Below are positions 17,716-26,425 of a stretch of 64,000 bases of DNA, in pieces. The DNA lies in assembly GCA_026392415.1 (NCBI GenBank), contig JAPLCC010000048.1, forward strand, positions 51,678 through 115,677. Direction: 5' to 3'. Under the pieces are notes generated by a model. That model did not search any database, was not told the DNA's origin, and saw only the letters and a list, made by a program, of their open reading frames with translations. The translations under genes were made by a program, and so were the position numbers. Position 1 is the first letter of the stretch. Each line of letters opens with the position of its first letter. The stretch comes from Propionibacteriales bacterium (lineage in GTDB: Bacteria; Actinomycetota; Actinomycetes; Propionibacteriales; Nocardioidaceae).

Positions 17716-19290
17716 ATGGAACTGCACGAGGCGATCCGCGAGCTCGTCGCTGCCCACGGCACGTCGATGTTCAGCGACGCGAGCGGCTTCCGCGGCGTCC
17801 TCGACGACGTCCTCGAGGAGGACCAGGCCACCACGGGTGACATCAACCTGCTCGTCGATGCGGTGCGCTTCGACGTACTGACGCCGCTCGCGGCCATGAT
17901 CGACGGCGGCGCCGACCCGATCCGGGCCGTCGAGGAGGCTGGTCTGCGGCTGGCTCGCGACCGCGGCGGCGACGACCAGGCAGCATCCAGCTGGGCCGCC
18001 GCGGTCATCGGCTATGCCGTCGGCAAGGTGCCCGAGGCGGTGATCCTGCGCTACCGGTCGCAGCGCCCGCCCTCGTCCCAGGCGCCGCTTGCCGCGCCCC
18101 CGACCGGGCCGCCGCTCCAGTCGCCGCCCCAACCACCGGTCCCGTCGCAGCCCCCGACGGCCTGGCCGCCCCACCCCGGCCAGCAGTCGGGGCCGCCCAC
18201 CGTCATGCCCGGCTACCAGTCGGCCCCTCAACAGCAGCAGCCCTCGCCGTACGGCATCGCCGGCGGCTATCCGCCCGCTCCCGGCTTCGGCGGCACGCCG
18301 CCGAAGAAGAAGGGCGCGGTGCTCTGGATCGCCGCTGCGGTCGCCGGGGTCGTGGTGATCGGTGGCGGCGTCACCGGCCTGGTGCTCGCGAACGGGGGAG
18401 ACAAGGACCCGGGCAACACGGGCGACGGCAAGTCGTCGGAGACCAGCGAGACCCCTGAGGTGGATGTCGAACCCGCCGCGCTCGACAAGCGCTACACCGC
18501 GCTTGCGTCGACGATCAGCTCCGGTGCGAGCGAATGTGCCGCGGCCACCCCGGCAGCGGGCCAGACCGAGGTGATCGACTGCGTCGTCAACGCCGGCAAG
18601 CTGCGTCTGGTGACCTACGCCGACGCCGAGACGCTGACCGCGGCACGCAAGACACGCCTCGACTATCGCGCCGGGACGCTGACCGCGGACAACGGAACGA
18701 CCGCGCTGTACGAGTTCGATCCCGAACGTGGCGGCACCGCCGATCCGGCGATCGTCTACTGGGACAGCTCCTCGGCGCTCCAGTCGGCCACGATCACCGG
18801 TGAGGGCAGCGCCAAGGTCGACTCCCTGGTCACGCTCTACAAGGCGACGTCGCCACGGGTTGCCGAGCCGACGGGCCCGCAGCATCCCGTGTTCCGCGAC
18901 TTCATCAACATCAACATGGACGTCGCCTCGTGCACCCGCCAGCGGACGTTCTTCGCGGGTGAGTCCGAGGAGGCCTCGTGCACGGCGGTCGACGGAATCG
19001 TGGTCAGCGTGGGGCGCTACACCACCCGCAAGGGCATGCGCACGGACCGGAAGTACTACAAGGAGCAGTACGACAAGGCCGGCACGAGCGGCGGAACGCA
19101 GGGTGGCGGCGGCACCTGGAAGTTCGGTGAGGGCAAGGCCGAGGGCGCCTACTACGCCTACCGCGACAGCGACGGCGAGACGGCCACGCTCTACTGGGAC
19201 TACGACCTGTCGGACTGCTACTGCTACGGCGTCGCCTGGAACTTCGACGGCAACCTGAAGAAGCTCGAGAACTGGTGGCCCAGCGAGTGA
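17716..19290 (+). CDS. Membrane-anchored protein: helical N-domain, Pro-rich linker, TM, Cys-containing outer domain
   Basis: A 524-residue bitopic protein. Residues 1-105 form a helical cytoplasmic domain (LHEAIRELVAAHGTSMFSD...GFRGVLDDVLEEDQ) similar in pattern to small helical domains that accompany bacterial signalling and conflict proteins. Residues 115-195 are a Pro/Gln-rich linker, and residues about 200-226 a single transmembrane helix after a KKK stop signal. The outer region carries several cysteines (ECAAATP, DCVVNAG, ASCTRQ, ASCTAVD, DCYCYG), probably in disulphides. It sits 10 nt after the kinase gene and is presumably its phospho-substrate or a sensor that signals across the membrane. 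Its exact function is unknown. Confidence 0.8.
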   Translation: MELHEAIRELVAAHGTSMFSDASGFRGVLDDVLEEDQATTGDINLLVDAVRFDVLTPLAAMIDGGADPIRAVEEAGLRLARDRGGDDQAASSWAAAVIGYAVGKVPEAVILRYRSQRPPSSQAPLAAPPTGPPLQSPPQPPVPSQPPTAWPPHPGQQSGPPTVMPGYQSAPQQQQPSPYGIAGGYPPAPGFGGTPPKKKGAVLWIAAAVAGVVVIGGGVTGLVLANGGDKDPGNTGDGKSSETSETPEVDVEPAALDKRYTALASTISSGASECAAATPAAGQTEVIDCVVNAGKLRLVTYADAETLTAARKTRLDYRAGTLTADNGTTALYEFDPERGGTADPAIVYWDSSSALQSATITGEGSAKVDSLVTLYKATSPRVAEPTGPQHPVFRDFININMDVASCTRQRTFFAGESEEASCTAVDGIVVSVGRYTTRKGMRTDRKYYKEQYDKAGTSGGTQGGGGTWKFGEGKAEGAYYAYRDSDGETATLYWDYDLSDCYCYGVAWNFDGNLKKLENWWPSE

Positions 19291-19327
19291 TCAGCGGTTG
19301 ATCAGCGGGTGATCAGTCGGGTGATCA
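19288..19327. repeat. Four TGATCA repeats at a convergent gene junction
   Basis: The palindrome TGATCA occurs at 19288, 19299, 19310 and 19322, each followed by GCGG or GTCGG, giving an 11-12 bp tandem array. It spans the stop of the membrane-anchored gene and reaches the stop of the phosphatase gene. There is no other terminator between these convergent genes. Confidence 0.75.
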
Positions 19328-20200
19328 GTCGGGCACCGGCACCGTGTCAGCGAGGTCCGGTCGGCTGATCCCGCCCACGTCGGACCGCACCAGCAGGGCC
19401 ATGGTCGTGTCGTCACCGCCGATCCGGGCGGGCTCCTCGAGCCACTCGGGGAGTTGTTCGCGCACCCACACCAGGCCGCGGCTGCGGCTGAACTCGAGCA
19501 GTTGCTCGCCGGTCTGACGCCACCAGCCGTCGGCGTCGACGCGGGACCGGCCGAAGCCGTCGGTGCACAGGAAGATCAACGCGACGTCGTCGACCCGCGC
19601 GTCGACGACGGCGACGCGGAGGGCATCAACGGGTCGGGCCTGGCACAACGAGCTCGTGTGGAGGCCATCGAGGTCGGGGTCCTCCGGCAACGGGCGCGAA
19701 GCCTCGCCGTCGGCCGAGACCAGGACCGAGTCGCCGTCCCCGATCTGCAGGAACACGACCATGTCGCCGACGGCAGCCGTGGCCAGAACCGTGGAACCGT
19801 AGGCGCGCAGCGGATCGGCGGCAGCGCCGAGGTCCTCCTCGGCCGGTGAGTAGGGATTGGCCTCGATGTGGTGGCGGACCTTCGCGACCCAGTTGTCCAC
19901 CAGCGCCGCGCCTGCGGTGCTCACCAGGTCGACGGCGGCAGCGTGGTCGGCCGACTCACCAACACCCGCAAGGTCGGCAAGGATCCGGCGCAGCTCCTCG
20001 ACCGCGCAGACGACGGCGAGAGCGGCACCGGTGTCGCTGCGGAAGTGCAGCTTGTGTCCGTGCCCGTCGGCAACAGCGATGACCGCCTGGCCCAGCTCGT
20101 AGTCGCTCCAGGTCAGCACGGAGTCCTGGAGCGGCAGCTGATCACGGACGTGGACGGACCCGATCGTCGTGCCGGACAGCACTGTCCAGCGGTGGGTCAT
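19325..20200 (-). CDS. PP2C-type protein phosphatase (TerY-P triad)
   Basis: A 291-residue PP2C-family phosphatase. Metal-binding motifs are visible: VADGHG at 43-48, IGDGDSVLV in the middle, CTDGFGRS, and GGDDTTMALLV near the C-terminus. It differs from ordinary PPM phosphatases in having QDS (QLPLQDSVL) at the first motif, as in TerY-associated PP2C proteins. Its ATG overlaps the stop of the vWA gene (ATGA), so the two are coupled. Together with the vWA gene and the Zn-ribbon kinase it makes the vWA-PP2C-kinase triad known from Ter stress islands. It is expected to remove phosphates placed by the linked kinases. Confidence 0.88.
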   Translation of the reverse strand: MTHRWTVLSGTTIGSVHVRDQLPLQDSVLTWSDYELGQAVIAVADGHGHKLHFRSDTGAALAVVCAVEELRRILADLAGVGESADHAAAVDLVSTAGAALVDNWVAKVRHHIEANPYSPAEEDLGAAADPLRAYGSTVLATAAVGDMVVFLQIGDGDSVLVSADGEASRPLPEDPDLDGLHTSSLCQARPVDALRVAVVDARVDDVALIFLCTDGFGRSRVDADGWWRQTGEQLLEFSRSRGLVWVREQLPEWLEEPARIGGDDTTMALLVRSDVGGISRPDLADTVPVPD

Positions 20201-20898
20201 CCGAGGGTGCTCCAGATCGGGTCACCGATCGGGCTCGGAGGTGCCGCGGTCAGCCCGCTGCCCGGCCCGACGACCGGACGCGAGGCCACCTTGCTGGCGG
20301 CCTTGGACGCCCAGACGATGTACTCGACCAGCTGCTCGGGGTTGTCGGCGCGCAGCAGCGGAACGTCTTCGTCACCGATGAACCGGCGCAGCGAGTGCAT
20401 GTCGGCATCGCGGCCGACACCGAGGGCCAGGCGGACTGCCGTGGCACCCCACCTGTTGTTGAGCAACGCCTGCAGGCCTTCGGCGAAGGTCACGCCGCTG
20501 CTCTGGGTGGGTCGGCCGTCGGAGACCAGGATGATGGCGGGTGGGAACGCGCTGTGGCTCTCGTCGAGGTTGTCGAGTGCGCTGGCGAGGGTCTGCAGGG
20601 CGCTGCCGAGCTCGGTGAAGCCGCGCGGGACCGCCTCGAGGCGCTTCCAGTGGATCTGGTCGACCTGGGTGGGCTCCTCGATGATCCACTGCGGCTCGTT
20701 GGCGAACGCGAGGACGCGGATGAGGAGCTCGGCGTGCGGGTTGGCGCGTGCTTCGTCCTTGAGGTGGGGGAGGACCTCGGCGATCGCGTTGTTGAGCGCC
20801 TGGATGCGGCCGCCCCGCATCATGGAGCCCGAGACGTCGAGCACGAAGATGAAGTGCAGCGGCTTGCGCGCGAGTGCACCACCGAGCCTGTCGCTCAT
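20197..20898 (-). CDS. vWA domain protein, TerY-like
   Basis: A 233-residue protein made of a single von Willebrand A domain. The MIDAS metal site is intact: DVSGS at 21-25 after the strand HFIFVL, the threonine in GFTELGSAL and the aspartate in LVSDGRP. The sequence RGGRIQALNNAIAEVLPHLKDEARANP resembles TerY proteins of the tellurite-resistance-associated systems. ATG 20898 has GGAGG at good spacing, while the longer upstream reading to 21066 lacks support. It is divergent from the Zn-ribbon kinase gene with 166 nt between the starts. TerY proteins are thought to act as metal-dependent scaffolds in phospho-signalling; the direct partner here is inferred from linkage. Confidence 0.9.
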   Translation of the reverse strand: MSDRLGGALARKPLHFIFVLDVSGSMMRGGRIQALNNAIAEVLPHLKDEARANPHAELLIRVLAFANEPQWIIEEPTQVDQIHWKRLEAVPRGFTELGSALQTLASALDNLDESHSAFPPAIILVSDGRPTQSSGVTFAEGLQALLNNRWGATAVRLALGVGRDADMHSLRRFIGDEDVPLLRADNPEQLVEYIVWASKAASKVASRPVVGPGSGLTAAPPSPIGDPIWSTLG

Positions 20899-21064
20899 CG
20901 GGGCCCTCCTTCCGATGGGTCGGGGTGGTTGGTCTGACGGGGACGCTGGCCCAACGCTAACGCCGAACCCGTCGGCAGGACTGCGTTTCAACTTCCCGGA
21001 ATCAGTTGAGGCTATACATTGTGACGCAGGTCGAGCTGAACGATGACGGAGGTCGGGCACACCC

Positions 21065-22393
21065 ATGGTGCTGGCAGAGGGCGTGGAGGTCGATCTCGGC
21101 CCGTTGGGGCGTGCCCGGGTGACGTCCCTCCTGGGTCAGGGCGGACAGGGCTACGTCTTCGAGGTGCGCCGCGAGTCGGGCGAGCCCCTGGCCCTCAAGT
21201 GGTACAAGCCCGAGAGCGCCACATCGCAGCAGTACGACGAGATGCAGCAACTGGTGGAGATCGGTTCGCCGCACCAGCGCTTCCTCTGGCCGCTGAGCAT
21301 GGCTCGCGTCGGCACCGAACCGAGCTTCGGCTACGTCATGCACCTGCGGCACCAGCGGTTCCTCGAGCTGAGCTTCCTGCTCCTCAACGCCGACCGTGAG
21401 GGCGTGCCGCTCGACGTGTCCTTCTCCTCGATCATCGAGCTGTGCCGGCAGCTGAGCTACAGCTTCCTGCGCCTCCATGCGCGGGGCCTCTGCTATCGCG
21501 ACATCTCCTTCGGCAACGTGTTCTTCGATCCGTCCAACGGCGACGTGCTGATCTGCGACAACGACAACGTCGGTATCGACAACGGCACCGGCCGGGTCCT
21601 CGGTACGCCGTACTTCATGGCGCCCGAGGTCGTCCGCGACACGACCTATCGCACCCTCCCGAACACCGACACCGACCGGCACTCGCTCGCGGTCCTGCTC
21701 TTCTACTCCCTCTTCCTCGGTCACCCCCTGGAGGGGGCGCGCACCGACGCGGGCATGCGCGACGCGCACTGGCTGATGACGCACTTCGGCACCGAGCCGC
21801 TGTTCTGCATGCACCCGACACGCGCCGAGAACCGTCCGGCGCAGATCGTCCAGCAGTACTGGAACATCTATCCGCAGTTCCTCCGCGACCTGTTCGTCCA
21901 GGCCTTCGCCGAGGGCCTGGACAACCCCGGCGCCCGTGTCACCGAGGGTCAGTGGATCAAGGCGATGGACCGGCTGCGCGACGGACTCCTGGCGTGTCCC
22001 ACGTGTGGAACGACCAACTTCTGGAGCGCGGACGACGAAAGCCTCGTCTGCTGGCAGGACCAGACCGAGGTCCGGCCGCCGTACGTCCTGCAGATCGGGC
22101 GCCGCACCGTTGCCGTCGGACCGCAGACCACCATCCGTTCCGACCACCTCACCTCGGGAATCGACCACCCCACCGTCCTCGCCGAGGTGCGCCAGCACCC
22201 CGAGGCCCGCGACCGCTGGGGGCTGCACAACGCGTCGGACTTCTCGTGGCCGGTGTCGTACCCGGGTGGCCAGAACTTCCTTCTCGAGCCGGACCGGACC
22301 ATCGAGCTGGTCAACGGCGCCCGGATCCAGATCCGGAACTCCACCGTTCAGGTGCGCCGACCGGGCGGTTCGACGCCCGGGGCAACCGCATAG
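21065..22393 (+). CDS. Atypical protein kinase with C-terminal Zn ribbon (TerY-P type)
   Basis: A 442-residue kinase of the divergent class found with TerY-type vWA proteins. It has a Gly-rich loop (LLGQGGQGYVFEV), Lys45 in LALKWYKPE, the modified catalytic loop YRDISFGNVFFD near residue 146 and the modified metal loop ICDNDNVG near 164, then GTPYFMAPEV. Thus the Lys, Asp, Asn and metal Asp are all present and activity is likely. After the kinase domain come a ribbon starting CPTCGTTNF at 311 (third Cys in LVCW) and a C-terminal beta-rich domain to the end. ATG 21065 has GGAGG 12 nt upstream; TATACATT at 21013-21020 is a possible -10. The FHA-protease gene follows after 10 nt. Confidence 0.88.
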   Translation: MVLAEGVEVDLGPLGRARVTSLLGQGGQGYVFEVRRESGEPLALKWYKPESATSQQYDEMQQLVEIGSPHQRFLWPLSMARVGTEPSFGYVMHLRHQRFLELSFLLLNADREGVPLDVSFSSIIELCRQLSYSFLRLHARGLCYRDISFGNVFFDPSNGDVLICDNDNVGIDNGTGRVLGTPYFMAPEVVRDTTYRTLPNTDTDRHSLAVLLFYSLFLGHPLEGARTDAGMRDAHWLMTHFGTEPLFCMHPTRAENRPAQIVQQYWNIYPQFLRDLFVQAFAEGLDNPGARVTEGQWIKAMDRLRDGLLACPTCGTTNFWSADDESLVCWQDQTEVRPPYVLQIGRRTVAVGPQTTIRSDHLTSGIDHPTVLAEVRQHPEARDRWGLHNASDFSWPVSYPGGQNFLLEPDRTIELVNGARIQIRNSTVQVRRPGGSTPGATA

Positions 22394-22403
22394 GGTGACG
22401 CGC

Positions 22404-24245
22404 ATGTCTGCTCTCGTGGTCGAGGTCGACGGACGAGTCCTTCGCCTCGAAGGCAAGTCGTCGTACCGCATCGGTCGAGCCATCGAGGCCGACGTGGTGC
22501 TCACCGCAGGTTCGGTGTCACGCCAGCACGCCGAGCTCCAGTCCTCGGAGTTCGGCTGGGTGCTCGTCGACACCGGGAGCCAGTTCGGCACCTACGTCGA
22601 CGACGAGCGGATCACCGACTACCCGATCGAGCGGCGGATCGACGTACGCTGCGGACCGCCTGCGGCAGGCGCGACGCTGACGATCGTCCCGGCCGAGCAG
22701 TACGACGCGACGGCGATCCCTGCTGCCCCGGCCGCGCCACCGCGCCTGCCTCCGCCAGCGCCGCCCTCGCGGATCCCGCCGATGCCGAGCCTGCCTGACG
22801 AACTCACCCACCCACCGTTCCCGCTCTCACCGTCGCCGGATCCTGTGGTCGGCAACGAGCGCTTCGCCCCGCCCCCGCTGCCGAGTCCTGGCCCCACCCC
22901 TGCTGCCGGTGCGCGACCGCCCGGCGCACCCGGACTGCCGCCGTCCATCCCGGGCAACGACGCCACCCAGGTGCTGGCTGCCGCACCGTGGCCCCCGGCC
23001 GGTCCTCCTGGTCACGCCGGTCCGCCGCCGCAGCGCACCGGTCCGGACCTGTTGTTGATGGCTGAGGGCCGCGAGCACCGCTTCCGCCACCCGTCGCAGA
23101 TCACCGTCGGTCGCCGGAGCGACTCCACGGTCGTGATCAGTGACCCGGCCTGCTCGCGGGTGCACGGCCGGATCGACCCGTTCCCCGGCGGCTGGAGCTA
23201 CACCAACCTGTCCAACGAGGGCACCTTCGCCGAAGGTCGCCGGGTCACGACGCTCAAGTTCGACGAGCGCATCAGCCTGCGCCTCGGACACCCGGTCGCC
23301 GGCCCGGAGCTCACCCTCGTCCCGATCCTCTCCGCTGCCGAGGAGGAGAAGCGGATCGCTCGTCGGCGGTGGGGCAAGCGTCTGGTCATCATGGGCGCGA
23401 TCGCGGCCGTCCTGCTGCTCATCGGCGGGATCCTGGGCGGGGCCTGGCTGATCACTCGCGACGGCGACGGCGACCGCAAGGCGGACCAGGACCAGTCATC
23501 GGACGCCAACGGCGGTACGCCCGACGAGTTCACCGAGAGCGAGCGCGACGCGGCCAAGGCAGCGGTCGTGAAGATCACCGCCGAGTCGTACTTCCTCGAC
23601 GACCCGACCAGGACGCCTGTCCCGTATGGCGGCTCCGGCTCCATCATCAGCAAGGACGGACTGATCCTCACCAACGCGCACGTCGCGTCCCCGGAGAGCG
23701 ACGGCCTGGTCGAGCAGTACGGCGAGGATGCCGCGATCGCCAACCCGGAGTTCCTGCTGATCTCCATCACCGACGGGATGAAGGACACCACCTCGGTCCC
23801 GCTGTACCGGGCCCGCGTGGTCGAGGCGGACGGCAACCTGGACGTGGCCGTGGTCGAGATCTACGCCAAGGCCGACGGGTCGGATCTCGACCAGGACCTC
23901 GACCTGCCGACCATCCCGCTCGGTGACTCCGCCACCCTTCGGTCGGGTGATGACGTCGCGGTGATCGGCTTCCCGGGGGTCGCGATGTCGGAGAACACCG
24001 TCACGCTGACCCGCGGGGGCATCGCCACCATCGTCCAGGATCCGTCGGGCGACACGGTGGTCGAGTTCGACACCACGGCCCGGATCTCGCCCGGCAACTC
24101 GGGCGGCATGGCGGTCAACAACGATGGCCAGCTGATCGGCGTACCGACCTCGATCTTCTCCGACGGGTCGGTCATCAGCGGCCGGATCCGCGCCATCGAC
24201 GTGGTCAAGGACCTGATCGAGAAGGCCGAGGCCGAAGCCGGCTGA
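22404..24245 (+). CDS. FHA-FHA-TM-trypsin-like serine protease
   Basis: A 613-residue membrane-spanning protein. Residues 15-80 form one FHA domain (YRIGRAIEADVV; SRQHAEL). A long Pro-rich linker follows, then a second FHA at about 215-308 (ITVGRRSDSTVV; SRVHGRI; NEGTFAEGR). After a basic RRRWGKR comes a transmembrane helix at about 325-350, and then an extracytoplasmic trypsin/HtrA-like protease with His426 (TNAHV), Asp480 (LDVAVVE) and Ser566 (SPGNSGGM). No PDZ domain is present. The start is probably leaderless: TAGGGT at 22391-22396 is 7 nt before ATG. It can couple cytoplasmic phosphothreonine binding to proteolysis outside the membrane, which makes it the likely output of the island. 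Confidence 0.9.
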   Translation: MSALVVEVDGRVLRLEGKSSYRIGRAIEADVVLTAGSVSRQHAELQSSEFGWVLVDTGSQFGTYVDDERITDYPIERRIDVRCGPPAAGATLTIVPAEQYDATAIPAAPAAPPRLPPPAPPSRIPPMPSLPDELTHPPFPLSPSPDPVVGNERFAPPPLPSPGPTPAAGARPPGAPGLPPSIPGNDATQVLAAAPWPPAGPPGHAGPPPQRTGPDLLLMAEGREHRFRHPSQITVGRRSDSTVVISDPACSRVHGRIDPFPGGWSYTNLSNEGTFAEGRRVTTLKFDERISLRLGHPVAGPELTLVPILSAAEEEKRIARRRWGKRLVIMGAIAAVLLLIGGILGGAWLITRDGDGDRKADQDQSSDANGGTPDEFTESERDAAKAAVVKITAESYFLDDPTRTPVPYGGSGSIISKDGLILTNAHVASPESDGLVEQYGEDAAIANPEFLLISITDGMKDTTSVPLYRARVVEADGNLDVAVVEIYAKADGSDLDQDLDLPTIPLGDSATLRSGDDVAVIGFPGVAMSENTVTLTRGGIATIVQDPSGDTVVEFDTTARISPGNSGGMAVNNDGQLIGVPTSIFSDGSVISGRIRAIDVVKDLIEKAEAEAG

Positions 24246-24249
24246 GGGC

Positions 24250-25170
24250 CTAGCTGGCCTTCTTCGCAGCCGTCTTCTTCGTGGTGCTCTTCTTGGCCGC
24301 GGTCTTCTTGGCCGCAGGTTTCTTCGCTGCCGCCTTCTTGGCTGTCTTCTTCGCAGGAGCCTTCTTGGCCGGAGCATCGGTCTCGCCCCGCGACGTCTTC
24401 GCAGCCTCGACGGAGCGCTGGAGCGCGGCGAGCAGGTCGACCACCTCGCCGCCGGTCTTGGCCGACGTCTCGGTGCGTTTGACCTCGCCGCCCTCGATCT
24501 TGGCCTTGACCACGGACTCGACGGCCTCGGCGTAGTCGTCCTCGAAATCGGCGGAGTCGAAGTCGCCCGACAGGGTCTCGATCAGCATCTGCGCCATCGC
24601 CACCTCGGCGTCCTTGACCTCACCGACCTCGACCTGGAAGTCGGGCACCCGGATCTCGTCGGGCCACATCATCGTCTGCAGCACGATCACGTCGCCGTTG
24701 GGTGTGGACCGGACCCGCAGCACGGCCGTGGTGGTGCGCTGGCGCAGCGCGACGGTGACGACCGCCATGCGGTTGGAGTCCAGGAGTGCCTGACGGAGCA
24801 GTGCGTAGGGCTTGGCGCCGGTGCCCTCGGGCTCGAGGTAGTAGGACTTCTCGAACAGCATCGGGTCGATCTGCTCGGACGGCACGAACTTCTCGACCGC
24901 GATCTCGCGCGAGGAGGTGGTCGGCAGGTTGGCCAGGTCGTCCTCGGTGAGGATGACCATCTCGCCGTCCTCGGTCTCGTAGCCCTTCGCGATGTCGGAG
25001 TACGGAACCTCCTCGCCGTCGATGGCACACACCCGCTGGTACTTGATCCGGCCGCCGTCCTTGGCGTGCACCTGGCGGAACGACACGTCATGGCTCTCGG
25101 TCGCGCTGTAGAGCTTGACCGGCACACTGACGAGGCCGAAGGAGACCGCACCCTTCCAGATCGCACGCAT
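24250..25170 (-). CDS. ku: Ku protein, bacterial NHEJ end-binding factor
   Basis: A 306-residue bacterial Ku, a homodimeric ring that binds double-strand ends and recruits LigD. The start MRAIWKGAVSFGLVSVPVKLY is diagnostic, followed by the core ending around MAQMLIETLSGDFDSADF. The C-terminal 50 residues are an Ala/Lys-rich tail (repeats of AKKTAKKA type), as in other actinobacterial Ku proteins where it aids DNA binding and dynamics. ATG 25170 appears leaderless, with TACGCT (25182-25177 on this strand) 6 nt upstream. It is divergent from the lhgO-ligD genes, whose first start is 61 bp away, and convergent with the FHA-protease gene, only 4 nt apart with no visible terminator. Confidence 0.97.
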   Translation of the reverse strand: MRAIWKGAVSFGLVSVPVKLYSATESHDVSFRQVHAKDGGRIKYQRVCAIDGEEVPYSDIAKGYETEDGEMVILTEDDLANLPTTSSREIAVEKFVPSEQIDPMLFEKSYYLEPEGTGAKPYALLRQALLDSNRMAVVTVALRQRTTTAVLRVRSTPNGDVIVLQTMMWPDEIRVPDFQVEVGEVKDAEVAMAQMLIETLSGDFDSADFEDDYAEAVESVVKAKIEGGEVKRTETSAKTGGEVVDLLAALQRSVEAAKTSRGETDAPAKKAPAKKTAKKAAAKKPAAKKTAAKKSTTKKTAAKKAS

Positions 25171-25231
25171 GGGAGCAGCGTACGCCGCCGCACCGACACG
25201 ACGGACCGGGTCGGGCTGCGACGATGGGTCC

Positions 25232-26425
25232 GTGCAGGAGTCCATCGGTGTCGTCGGCGGAGGGATCGTCGGACTCGCGGTCGCCCGCGAACTCACCCTC
25301 CGTCGCCCCGGCAGCCAGGTCACGGTCTTCGAGAAGGAGGACCGGGTCGGCGCGCACCAGACCGGCCACAACTCCGGGGTCGTGCACGCAGGCATCTACT
25401 ACAAGCCCGGCAGTCTGAAGGCAGAGCTGTGCACGCGCGGTCGCAGCCTGCTGCGGGAGTACTGCGCCGAGCACCGGTTGCCGTACGTCGAGTGCGGCAA
25501 GGTCGTCGTCGCCATCGATGGCGGCGAGCTGGGCCGGTTCGACGCGCTGGAACGCACCGCCCGCGACAACGGTGTTCCGGGGCTCCGTCGTGTGGACGCC
25601 GCCGGACTTTCCGACATCGAGCCGCACGCGGCCGGCATTGCAGCGCTCCACTCGCCCCGCACCGCGATCACCGACTACGTCGCCGTCGCCGAGCAACTCG
25701 CCCGCGACGTCGAGGCGGCCGGCGGGCGCGTGCTGGTCGGCGCGGAAGTCACCGGCATCACCCGCCACGGAGGCCGGGTGCGGCTCGCCACCGGCCTCAC
25801 GTCGTACGACCTCGACCGGGTCGTGCTCTGCGGGGGCCTCCAGGCGGACCGGCTCGGTCGGCTCGCCGGGCAGGCCCCGGAGCCGCGCATCATCGGCTTC
25901 CGCGGTGAGTACCTCGCCGTCGCCGCGGCGAAGCAGGACCTGGTCCGGGGGATGGTCTATCCGGTGCCGGACCCGCGGTACCCGTTCCTCGGCGTCCACT
26001 TCACCCGCCGGGTGACGGGCGCGCTCGAGGTCGGTCCGAACGCTGTGGTGGCGCCGCACCGGGACGGCTACCGGCGTACGTCCGTCCGGCTCGCGGACGT
26101 CGCCAGCATCGCGACCTGGCCGGGCTTCTGGCGGATGGCCGCGACCCACTGGCGCACGGGCGTCACCGAGGTGCGCGGGTCGCTGTCGGTGCGCAGCTAC
26201 CTGCGCGCGGCCGAACGCTACGTGCCCGAGATCGGCCCCGGCGACGTGGTGCGGGCCGGCTTCGGCATTCGGGCCCAGGCGGTCGAGCGGGACGGCACCC
26301 TGGTCGACGACTTCCGGATCACCAGCTCCGACGGCGTGACCAGCGTGCGCAACGCACCGTCGCCCGCCGCGACCTCCAGCCTGGCGATCGCGGAGTACGT
26401 CGTGGACCGGATCCCGGCACAATGA
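25232..26425 (+). CDS. lhgO: L-2-hydroxyglutarate oxidase
   Basis: A 397-residue FAD enzyme of the DAO family. The N-terminal dinucleotide motif is GVVGGGIVGLAVARELTLR, and the segment HQTGHNSGVVHAGIYYKPGSLKA is the diagnostic LhgO signature. The C-terminus has GFGIRAQAVERDGTLVDDFRI. The enzyme oxidises L-2-hydroxyglutarate to 2-oxoglutarate, detoxifying a by-product of dehydrogenases, and passes electrons to the membrane quinone pool. GTG 25232 is chosen: GACGAT lies 6 nt upstream, fitting a leaderless start, and the frame before it has no family similarity. Its stop overlaps the ligase start (ATGA), so it is in one operon with the end-joining genes, an unexpected pairing. Confidence 0.93.
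   Translation: MQESIGVVGGGIVGLAVARELTLRRPGSQVTVFEKEDRVGAHQTGHNSGVVHAGIYYKPGSLKAELCTRGRSLLREYCAEHRLPYVECGKVVVAIDGGELGRFDALERTARDNGVPGLRRVDAAGLSDIEPHAAGIAALHSPRTAITDYVAVAEQLARDVEAAGGRVLVGAEVTGITRHGGRVRLATGLTSYDLDRVVLCGGLQADRLGRLAGQAPEPRIIGFRGEYLAVAAAKQDLVRGMVYPVPDPRYPFLGVHFTRRVTGALEVGPNAVVAPHRDGYRRTSVRLADVASIATWPGFWRMAATHWRTGVTEVRGSLSVRSYLRAAERYVPEIGPGDVVRAGFGIRAQAVERDGTLVDDFRITSSDGVTSVRNAPSPAATSSLAIAEYVVDRIPAQ

Noticed and set aside
13287..24245. Classical tellurite-resistance (ter) operon
   Set aside because: No TerB, TerC, TerD or TerZ homologue is seen; only the vWA/PP2C/kinase triad is shared.
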